Part shown: one piece after another, positions 14,520 to 19,695 of the stretch
How the letters are laid out: each line of letters begins with the position of its first letter
How positions within the stretch are numbered: the stretch's first letter is position 1
Virus record (IMG/VR): IMGVR_UViG_3300034375_001611
Location: 1 to 33,642 of that record
Direction: 5' to 3' (one strand)
Length of the DNA stretch: 33,642 bases
From: a virus
Notes under the pieces: model-generated
What the model was told of the DNA's origin: nothing
The model's database searches: none
Seen by the model: only the letters and a program-made list of their open reading frames with translations
Program-made: the position numbers and the translations under genes

Positions 14520-14680
14520 TCTGTATTTACCTCTTTAGCAGTAATTATTAGTTCATAATCAAATTTATCGTTAATCAGTAATTCAAGGTATGCCTGTTTA
14601 ACTTCTTCTCTTGTCGGTTCTCCGCCTAAACTGAGATTAAATTCAATTGGTTTTAATTTAACTTTAATTGGCTGACTCAT
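14516..14680 (-). CDS. 54-aa leftward-operon protein
   Basis: The gene starts at ATG 14680 after AAAGGAA and overlaps both neighbours by ATGA junctions. The product begins MSQPIKVKLKPIEFNLSLGG, with a beta-type start, and is then helical (REEVKQAYLELLINDKF) with an acidic end. No family was recognised. The perfect gene-to-gene coupling is the main support. Confidence 0.6.
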   Translation of the reverse strand: MSQPIKVKLKPIEFNLSLGGEPTREEVKQAYLELLINDKFDYELIITAKEVNTE

Positions 14681-14835
14681 TGTTCCTTTAATAATTTTAA
14701 ATACAACGCATGATCTTTGCTTGTCATCATTATCTCAACTCTACGCATATTATCCTTTTTATTATTAATAAACTTAGCGGTTATCCTTGAGAGTTCTGGG
14801 TACTTTCTTTTTAAGTATTTCATATCTTGCTTCAT
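14677..14835 (-). CDS. 52-aa basic leftward-operon protein
   Basis: The gene starts at ATG 14835 with AAGGCGAG upstream and ends in an ATGA overlap. The product is basic (MKQDMKYLKRKYPELSRITA; KDNMRRVEIMM) and helical. No family was recognised. Confidence 0.55.
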   Translation of the reverse strand: MKQDMKYLKRKYPELSRITAKFINNKKDNMRRVEIMMTSKDHALYLKLLKEQ

Positions 14836-14927
14836 ATTCTCGCCTTGAATAGTTGGATTAATGCTATTAGCTTGTTATCTGATAAATGCCTTAAGTGTTT
14901 AGGTATTCGCCTTCTATCTATTTTCAT
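14832..14927 (-). CDS. 31-aa basic micro-protein
   Basis: The frame runs from ATG 14927 to a stop overlapping the next ATG (ATGA), with GAGG upstream. It lies inside the end of the 105-aa gene by 14 bp. The peptide is strongly basic (MKIDRRRIPKHLRHLSDNKL) with a hydrophobic helical end. Support is the coupled spacing only. Confidence 0.45.
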   Translation of the reverse strand: MKIDRRRIPKHLRHLSDNKLIALIQLFKARI

Positions 14928-15231
14928 GGTTAGTTGCCTCTTTTGTGTAAATGACAAAATAGTCATAACCTTTATCGCTTCCATCTTCGTTTATATATTC
15001 CCATTCAAGATTATAAAAGTTAGCAATATTTTCTATGTAGTGAGAATCAACATCGCTATATTCTCCATCTAAAAAGTCTTCCCATTTTTCTAAAGTGTTA
15101 TAACCTTCTTTAACAAAAAATTCTTTAAAGGTGTCATAACAAACCGAGTAAATGCTACATGGAGAATCGACCACATTTATAGATGTTGGTATATTGTGAG
15201 TTTCTTTTTCTGTTTTAAATTGTTTATTCAT
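14914..15231 (-). CDS. 105-aa acidic leftward-operon protein
   Basis: I choose the second ATG (15231). The GGAGG at 15242-15238 directly touches the first ATG (15237) but sits 6 nt from the second. The product (MNKQFKTEKETHNIPTSINV...) is acidic and aromatic-rich in its second half (EKWEDFLDGEYSDVDSHYIE; YFVIYTKEA). Acidic small phage proteins of this kind can be DNA mimics or inhibitors of host enzymes, but nothing specific identifies this one. Confidence 0.65.
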   Translation of the reverse strand: MNKQFKTEKETHNIPTSINVVDSPCSIYSVCYDTFKEFFVKEGYNTLEKWEDFLDGEYSDVDSHYIENIANFYNLEWEYINEDGSDKGYDYFVIYTKEATNHENR

Positions 15232-15322
15232 CTTCATCCTCCTTGGTTAGTAAAAGATATGTCCCGTGTAGGCAAAAAGCCATAAACGAGAATATTATTA
15301 TTATTCCTATTGTGTTGTTCAT
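15224..15322 (-). CDS. 32-aa single-span membrane micro-protein
   Basis: The frame runs from ATG 15322 (ATGA overlap with the gene before it; AGGAG 9 nt upstream) to a TAA inside the next gene's start. The peptide is MNNTIGIIIIFSFMAFCLHG, then TYLLLTKEDEDE: one hydrophobic span of ~22 residues and an acidic cytoplasmic-type tail. Its own tail codons encode the ribosome binding site of the next gene. Confidence 0.55.
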   Translation of the reverse strand: MNNTIGIIIIFSFMAFCLHGTYLLLTKEDEDE

Positions 15323-15453
15323 TGTGTTTGCTCCTGTGCTTCTTTATCTGTTTGGTAAATATTGCAATCATCACATTTCTGTACTTCTTGCACTTCTTTT
15401 TTTGTGTTGAATGTATCTATCCACCCAACACCATTACATAAATCGCATTTCAT
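15319..15453 (-). CDS. 44-aa zinc-ribbon micro-protein
   Basis: The gene starts at ATG 15453, overlapping the previous stop (ATGA), with AAGGAGGG upstream. Two CxxC pairs, KCDLCNG at the start and KCDDCN at residues ~26-31, form a compact zinc ribbon. The stop overlaps the next ATG. Intact cysteine pairs and full coupling support a real gene. Confidence 0.65.
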   Translation of the reverse strand: MKCDLCNGVGWIDTFNTKKEVQEVQKCDDCNIYQTDKEAQEQTQ

Positions 15454-15725
15454 CTATTAGCCCTCCTTAGTCGTGCTTTCTCGTTGTTGTGTTGCCTTGT
15501 CTCCTCGTTCAATGGTTTGTGTAGTTCCTCTAAGTAGTCAAGGGCGATCTTTTTTTGATCCTTGGTTAGTTCTATAAGGATTTTATAATCTGATCTTTTA
15601 TAAGTTGGGTATTGGTAAAAACATTTTTCTTTGTTTTTGTATTCCCATAAAACAGGTTTATCTATTCCTTTGATATGGTCTTGCCATGTAAAATGATCAT
15701 CATCAAATTTATCTGCAAATGTCAT
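15450..15725 (-). CDS. 91-aa leftward-operon protein
   Basis: The product is unrecognised. It has an aromatic, acidic first half (MTFADKFDDDHFTWQDHIKG; YKNKEKCFYQYPTYKRSDY) and a basic helical C-terminus (ETRQHNNEKARLRRANR). The ribosome binding site is AGGAGG at 8 nt, and it overlaps both neighbours by ATGA-type junctions. Confidence 0.65.
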   Translation of the reverse strand: MTFADKFDDDHFTWQDHIKGIDKPVLWEYKNKEKCFYQYPTYKRSDYKILIELTKDQKKIALDYLEELHKPLNEETRQHNNEKARLRRANR

Positions 15726-15880
15726 TGTGCGGCCTCCTGGTTGTTTTTATTAATCCACCATTTTGCAACGGTGTAGTGTTCAGCATTGCAATCATTACAA
15801 TAACAATCCATTTCATTGTTTTTATCTTTTATGATCTCTATGTTGCTAGAGGTACAGTTATCGCATAATAAATTGCTCAT
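15722..15880 (-). CDS. 52-aa zinc-ribbon micro-protein
   Basis: The gene starts at ATG 15880 after GGAGG, and its start shares a base with the previous stop (TAATG). Two pairs, LCDNCTS (residues ~6-9) and CYCNDC (~26-31), form a zinc ribbon, followed by EHYTVAKWW. It resembles the 44-aa protein two genes downstream in plan, suggesting duplicated zinc adaptors in one operon. Confidence 0.65.
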   Translation of the reverse strand: MSNLLCDNCTSSNIEIIKDKNNEMDCYCNDCNAEHYTVAKWWINKNNQEAAQ

Positions 15881-16209
15881 TATTGCACCTCCAATTGTTT
15901 AAGTGTGTTGTCATACTCTAGCTCTGTGATGTATGAATAAGATTTTAAAAATTGCTCTTTGGTTATAGTGTTAAAGTCAATCATCTTTTCCTCATCATCT
16001 ATGAAGTTAGATTCATTAATAACATTAATATCTTTTGTTATGTGTAGCCTGTATGTGTTATCGCCTACATCTAAAACAATCTCATTATTGTCATAATCCA
16101 GGTATGGATATATTTCCGGATTTTCTGCAAGGTTAAATTCTTTTTGATACTGATCGTTATTCATAACCGTATCGTAAATTTCCTCTAATATTCTTGTTTT
16201 GGTTTCCAT
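15880..16209 (-). CDS. 109-aa acidic leftward-operon protein
   Basis: This protein is acidic, with a low-complexity Asn/Asp/Tyr segment (YPYLDYDNNEIVLDVGDN), beta-strand-like repeats and a helical end (KEQFLKSYSYITELEYDNTL). The ribosome binding site is GGGGG at good spacing. No family was recognised. High acidity would fit a mimic or antagonist protein, but there is no direct evidence. Confidence 0.65.
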   Translation of the reverse strand: METKTRILEEIYDTVMNNDQYQKEFNLAENPEIYPYLDYDNNEIVLDVGDNTYRLHITKDINVINESNFIDDEEKMIDFNTITKEQFLKSYSYITELEYDNTLKQLEVQ

Positions 16210-16217
16210 AATTCCCC

Positions 16218-16316
16218 CTAGTTTTTTAAAAAATGATTAATAAGATAAGAACCGTGCCACGCTTTTTTATCACGTGGCTTTTCGGTTAGTTTGATTAGTA
16301 GTTGTTTAAATGTCAT
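16218..16316 (-). CDS. 32-aa basic micro-protein
   Basis: The gene starts at ATG 16316, 2 bp after the upstream stop, with GGAGTT as ribosome binding site, and ends just before the next gene's GGGGG. The peptide reads MTFKQLLIKLTEKPRDKKAW, then HGSYLINHFLKN: basic, helical and aromatic. It fills an otherwise unexplained gap. Confidence 0.5.
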   Translation of the reverse strand: MTFKQLLIKLTEKPRDKKAWHGSYLINHFLKN

Positions 16317-16318
16317 GG

Positions 16319-16531
16319 TTATAACTCCTCTTTGTTTCTTTCAACTGTAAACTTGCCAACTGTATTTCCGTTTATATCGTTGACCTTTCCAAAGTCGCTG
16401 ATCTCAATTCTTGGTAATATGTTTTTAAGTATTCTTTCAACTTCTGAATAATTAAAAGTTGGGTTTTCTGAATCCTCGCAATGATTCCAAAAAGCCGAGT
16501 TTAATGTTTCTATATCAATGGTTATTCTCAT
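16319..16531 (-). CDS. 70-aa leftward-operon protein
   Basis: This unrecognised protein has a beta-type start (MRITIDIETLNSAFWNHCED), a helical middle (SEVERILKNILPRIEI) and a beta-hairpin-like end. The ribosome binding site is GAGGTGG. It starts directly at the stop of the 150-aa gene. Confidence 0.65.
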   Translation of the reverse strand: MRITIDIETLNSAFWNHCEDSENPTFNYSEVERILKNILPRIEISDFGKVNDINGNTVGKFTVERNKEEL

Positions 16532-16984
16532 TTATGCCACCTCACAATCTAAAAACATCTGACATACATCCCAAGAGATAGAATCTTGCGGGACGTTTAT
16601 AGATGCTCCGTCATACCAATCCATGAAATGGTATTCGATGACATCAACGCTATGATCATTTTGTGCTGTGTATATTCTGAACTCGTCAGAAGGGCCACCC
16701 CATGAAAGCAAAAGCCTATAATAACCAGTCTTATTGTCAAAAGTTCCAGCTTCTATATAGTCCCAAGAGAGGGCATCATTATTGACATAATCAAATAAAT
16801 CCTCATATTCGTGGAAATAGTTACTCTTATGCTCATCAATAACTTTTAACGCTATTTGCTCGCCTTCTGTAGCGCCATCAAACTCCATGTAGTAATTTAG
16901 CGCTTCTCTATATGTTTGCTCAACGTGGTTGAACTGACCTTTTACTAAGTCTTTACAAGTTAATTGTTTTTCTTTGTTTGTCAT
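16532..16984 (-). CDS. 150-aa protein with LSWGGPSDEF motif
   Basis: This is the largest gene of the leftward operon. The C-terminal half carries YYRLLLSWGGPSDEFRIY, then IEYHFMDWYDGASINV. A 'y.lLLswGGPsdefr...dW.dga' pattern recurs in small phage and mobile-element proteins of unknown function. The N-terminal half is helical and acidic (REALNYYMEFDGATEGEQIA). The ribosome binding site is AGGAGG within a 14-bp leader (16991-17004) identical to the one before the 57-aa gene. It lies downstream of an intrinsic terminator, so its expression needs read-through or its own weak promoter. An antagonist of a host factor is a reasonable guess, nothing more. Confidence 0.7.
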   Translation of the reverse strand: MTNKEKQLTCKDLVKGQFNHVEQTYREALNYYMEFDGATEGEQIALKVIDEHKSNYFHEYEDLFDYVNNDALSWDYIEAGTFDNKTGYYRLLLSWGGPSDEFRIYTAQNDHSVDVIEYHFMDWYDGASINVPQDSISWDVCQMFLDCEVA

Positions 16985-16990
16985 TTTTTG

Positions 16991-17004
16991 TACCTCCTAA
17001 AGTA
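16991..17004 (-). repeat. Leader repeat copy 2 (TACTTTAGGAGGTA) before the 150-aa gene
   Basis: Read on the minus strand, these 14 bp are identical to 17262-17249, ahead of the 57-aa gene. Both contain the ribosome binding site AGGAGG. The repeated unit goes beyond the Shine-Dalgarno sequence and so may be a translational operator or a remnant of a duplicated leader. Confidence 0.6.
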
Positions 17005-17025
17005 TTAAATATTATGACTTTCACC

Positions 17026-17049
17026 CAAAAAGCCCACATAAGCGGGCTT
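17026..17049 (-). terminator. Intrinsic terminator inside the leftward operon
   Basis: On the minus strand AAGCCC, loop GCTTATGT, GGGCTT is followed by TTT, a standard Rho-independent terminator. It lies between the first gene (57 aa) and the other 13, so it can act as an attenuator or antitermination checkpoint. On the plus strand there is no T-run after the stem. Confidence 0.75.
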
Positions 17050-17068
17050 GATTGGGTTGGGGGTTGGT

Positions 17069-17242
17069 TTACATTGTGCGTTGTAGCCTGTCGCAAATAG
17101 AGTTAATTATTTCTAACTCTTGGTCATTTTCTATGCGTGTAATTGGATCAACATCTTTATATGTTTGGATTCTTGCCGCTTCAGCGTCTAGCATCCATAA
17201 TAAATGATCTTTTTCTGATTTAGTTAATGTTATCGTTTCCAT
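17069..17242 (-). CDS. 57-aa first gene of the leftward operon
   Basis: The gene starts at ATG 17242, after AGGAGG in the repeated leader; an earlier ATG (17246) gives only five codons. The product is helical and acidic (METITLTKSEKDHLLWMLDA; IENDQELEIINSICDRLQRT). It is promoter-proximal and followed by a terminator, as for an early regulator or an independently dosed product. No family was recognised. Confidence 0.65.
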   Translation of the reverse strand: METITLTKSEKDHLLWMLDAEAARIQTYKDVDPITRIENDQELEIINSICDRLQRTM

Positions 17243-17248
17243 GTCATT

Positions 17249-17262
17249 TACCTCCTAAAGTA
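17249..17262 (-). repeat. Leader repeat copy 1 (TACTTTAGGAGGTA) before the 57-aa gene
   Basis: Identical to 17004-16991 on the minus strand; see that entry. It lies ~20 nt after the predicted transcription start of the leftward promoter. Confidence 0.6.
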
Positions 17263-17269
17263 ATATTAA

Positions 17270-17291
17270 TAATACGTGACAATACGTATTA
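17270..17291. promoter_or_regulatory. Palindromic operator over the leftward promoter
   Basis: Perfect 8-bp inverted repeats TAATACGT (17270-17277) and ACGTATTA (17284-17291) are separated by GACAAT. The right arm overlaps the -10 and the left arm lies just past the expected start site, so a dimeric repressor bound here would block the leftward operon. AATACGT is also directly repeated at 10-bp spacing (17271 and 17281). Confidence 0.75.
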
Positions 17292-17317
17292 TATGCCTAA
17301 ATGTACTTATATAACAA
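17288..17317 (-). promoter_or_regulatory. Leftward early promoter
   Basis: On the minus strand, TTGTTA (17317-17312) and TATAAT (17293-17288) are 18 bp apart, with a perfect -10. Transcription would start near 17281, inside the operator, and lead directly into the 57-aa gene. This is the best sigma70-like promoter in the window. Confidence 0.7.
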
Positions 17318-17397
17318 CTACTTAGAGCAAAAATCTTAGGGTTTTTGTGAGAAATGCTGTAATATAGGGGTTTTAAGAGGGTAAAAAAAATATAGTT

Positions 17398-17892
17398 ATG
17401 GAGCAAAAAACACCAAAAAAAGAGCTAAAAACCACAAAAAAGGGCGGTAGAAAGCGCATTAATATTGATCTGGAACAAGTAGAGAATCTTGCTTCACGTG
17501 GTCTTGGTACTACTCAAATCGCCCGTGCTTTGGGCGTTTCATGGAATACGATAGACCGCAATAGGAAACGATCTGGTGATTTTGAAGAGGCTTATAAAAG
17601 GGGAAGGGCGAAAGGGTTGGCGCAAGTTACAAATTCTCTCTTTACCTCGGCAACAGATGGCAATGTAACCGCCCAGATATTCTACCTAAAGAACCAAGAT
17701 GCAAAGACCTGGAAGGATAGGCAAGAAGTAGTGACCGCAACTGTAAATCTTAATGATGTTTTAAGCGGTGCTAAACAAAGACTCGGACAGAACACGGATG
17801 AAAATAAACTAAAGGTTTTAAATCCTTTACCTACAACATCTAAAGATAAGAGCAGTCTGGTAAATAATCAGACTGATAAAAAAAAGCGGTAA
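17398..17892 (+). CDS. terS: Terminase small subunit
   Basis: This 164-residue protein has a Lys-rich N-terminus and then a helix-turn-helix (LASRGLGTTQIARALGVSWNTIDRNRKRSGDF, residues ~33-64) for pac/cos recognition. An oligomerisation helix region follows (SLFTSATDGNVTAQIFYLKNQDAKTWKDRQ), which is the signature of many phage small terminases. A disordered, basic C-tail closes it. It starts the late rightward module and is followed, after a 29-aa peptide, by TerL. The ribosome binding site is weak (AAGAGGG, 16 nt away). The late promoter is not clear; the 155-bp divergent region contains an AT-rich stem (CAAAAA/TTTTTG). Confidence 0.85.
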   Translation: MEQKTPKKELKTTKKGGRKRINIDLEQVENLASRGLGTTQIARALGVSWNTIDRNRKRSGDFEEAYKRGRAKGLAQVTNSLFTSATDGNVTAQIFYLKNQDAKTWKDRQEVVTATVNLNDVLSGAKQRLGQNTDENKLKVLNPLPTTSKDKSSLVNNQTDKKKR

Positions 17893-18070
17893 ATTTTGGC
17901 GGTTATGACTCCTCCTCATGGTCGTAGCGTTCAAGGGTTCGCCAACAAGTAACGAATTTATAAGATGCTCCTATAAATATAATGCTTGTACCCCCCCTTG
18001 ATTTTATTGCGCGGGGTATATTACGTGTAACTGTTGCGATAATTTTTTTTAATTTTTTTTGGAGCAAAAT

Positions 18071-18160
18071 ATGAAAGAGGTAATACGAGAAATCTTAGCA
18101 ATACTTAGCATTGGTGCTGTAGGCAACTTTGCAATATTTTTAATACTGGTGCATATATGA
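18071..18160 (+). CDS. 29-aa membrane peptide translationally coupled to TerL
   Basis: ATG 18071 with GGAG at 18061-18064 (6 nt) encodes MKEVIREILAILSIGAVGNF, then AIFLILVHI: one hydrophobic helix after a charged start. The stop overlaps the TerL ATG (ATGA), so its translation may feed TerL. The 178 bp before it (17893-18070) hold no gene. They contain a C7 run, a TACCCC/GGGGTA inverted repeat (17989-17994, 18013-18018) and a TATAAT without a -35 (17978-17983), possibly the packaging-site region. Confidence 0.55.
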   Translation: MKEVIREILAILSIGAVGNFAIFLILVHI

Positions 18161-19689
18161 AATACGGAGCAGAACAAGAGAAGCAATTAATGACCGAGAT
18201 ATGGTCGCCTTACATCAAAGACGATCCATATAACTTTGTAAAGTTTATCTTCCCTTGGGGAGAGAAGGACACCCCCCTTGAAGAGTTTGACGGCCCAAGA
18301 AAGTGGCAAGAAAAAATTTTAAAAAAAATGACAACACATATTCAACGTAACCAAGGTCGCGTTGATCCTGAAATGTTTAGATTAGCTGTAGCATCTGGAC
18401 GTGGTATTGGAAAGTCAGCACTTGTCTCCTGGCTAATCCTATGGATGCTATCAACACGCCTTGGCTCAACCATTATCGTAACTGCTAACACTGAACAACA
18501 GCTTAGATCAAGAACATGGGCAGAGCTAGGTAAGTGGCTAACCCTGGCAATTAACAATCATTGGTACACAAAAACAGCCACAACCATAAAACCTGAATCA
18601 TGGTTTGAAGAAGCACTTAAAAGAGATCTAAAAATAGATACAGGTTACTACTACGCCCAAGCACAATTATGGAGTGAAGAAAACCCAGATGCGTTTGCAG
18701 GAATCCACTCATCATACGGAGTATGTTTGATTATGGATGAAGCATCGGGTATTCCAGCTCCTATCTATTCTGTATCAGAAGGATTCTTTTCCGAGCCTAC
18801 TGAAAATCGTTTTTGGTTTACTTTCTCCAACCCTAGAAGAAACACAGGCCCGTTCTACGAGAGTTTTACATCCAAGCGTAAGTTCTGGAACTTAGAACAA
18901 ATAGACTCACGTACAGTAGAAGGTACTGACCAAAAACTATTCCAAACTATGCTAGAGCAATACGGTGAAGATTCTACCGTAGCTAGAGTAGAGGTACTTG
19001 GAGAGTTTCCAAACTCAGATGATGACTCTGTCATACCTATGGAGCTTGCACGTAACGCCATCAATAGAGATGTTTCGCTAACCGCAAAAGCACCTATCGT
19101 TTGGGGATTAGACGTAGCACGTTTTGGTGGCGATAATTCTGCACTATGTATAAGACAAGGTAATACTGTTTTTGAAATTAAGACTTTCAAATCAATGGAT
19201 TTAATGCAATTATGCGGTGCAGTTAAAAATTTGTTTGACGACTGCACAGTAATTGAAAGACCAGAAGAAATATTAATTGATGTTATTGGTCTTGGTAGTG
19301 GCGTAGTAGATAGACTCGCTGAACAAGGTTTACCCGTTAGAGGAGTTAACGTAGCCGAAGCACCAGCTACAAAAAAGAATTATTTAAACTTAAGAGCCGA
19401 GTTATGGTTCGCGATAAAAGATTGGCTGGCGCTGCGTAATTGCCGACTTCCTAGTGATGATGAGCTTGTATCAGAATTGGCAGCGCCCACCTACAAATAT
19501 ACATCAACAGGAAAAATAAAAATAGAGTCTAAAGACGAAATGAAAAAAAGAGGAATCAAATCACCTGACAAAGCAGATGCACTTGCATTAACCATGGCAA
19601 GTTCGGCTGCAAGTTTTAGTGGAGGAGAGAACTTTTTAGGGTATAATTTCAAAAAGCCATTGACAAGTAGAATAATACGAGTGGGATAA
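18157..19689 (+). CDS. terL: Terminase large subunit
   Basis: This 510-residue packaging motor has an N-terminal ATPase with Walker A ASGRGIGKSA (residues 79-88), Walker B VCLIMDEA (189-196, catalytic Glu195) and a coupling motif near FTFSNP (221-226). The RNase H-like nuclease follows, with acidic residues in WGLDVARFGG (Asp319), ILIDVIGLG (Asp375) and SPDKADALAL (Asp471/Asp474). Length and motif order are complete. It translocates DNA into proheads through the portal encoded next and cuts the concatemer. Translation is coupled to the upstream 29-aa peptide. Confidence 0.95.
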   Translation: MKYGAEQEKQLMTEIWSPYIKDDPYNFVKFIFPWGEKDTPLEEFDGPRKWQEKILKKMTTHIQRNQGRVDPEMFRLAVASGRGIGKSALVSWLILWMLSTRLGSTIIVTANTEQQLRSRTWAELGKWLTLAINNHWYTKTATTIKPESWFEEALKRDLKIDTGYYYAQAQLWSEENPDAFAGIHSSYGVCLIMDEASGIPAPIYSVSEGFFSEPTENRFWFTFSNPRRNTGPFYESFTSKRKFWNLEQIDSRTVEGTDQKLFQTMLEQYGEDSTVARVEVLGEFPNSDDDSVIPMELARNAINRDVSLTAKAPIVWGLDVARFGGDNSALCIRQGNTVFEIKTFKSMDLMQLCGAVKNLFDDCTVIERPEEILIDVIGLGSGVVDRLAEQGLPVRGVNVAEAPATKKNYLNLRAELWFAIKDWLALRNCRLPSDDELVSELAAPTYKYTSTGKIKIESKDEMKKRGIKSPDKADALALTMASSAASFSGGENFLGYNFKKPLTSRIIRVG

Positions 19690-19695
19690 AAATTT

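Noticed and set aside
14827-15072. 81-aa plus-strand hydrophobic frame in the leftward operon
   Set aside because: It is antisense to three well-coupled minus-strand genes and lacks a ribosome binding site; its hydrophobicity mirrors Lys/Asn/Glu codons.
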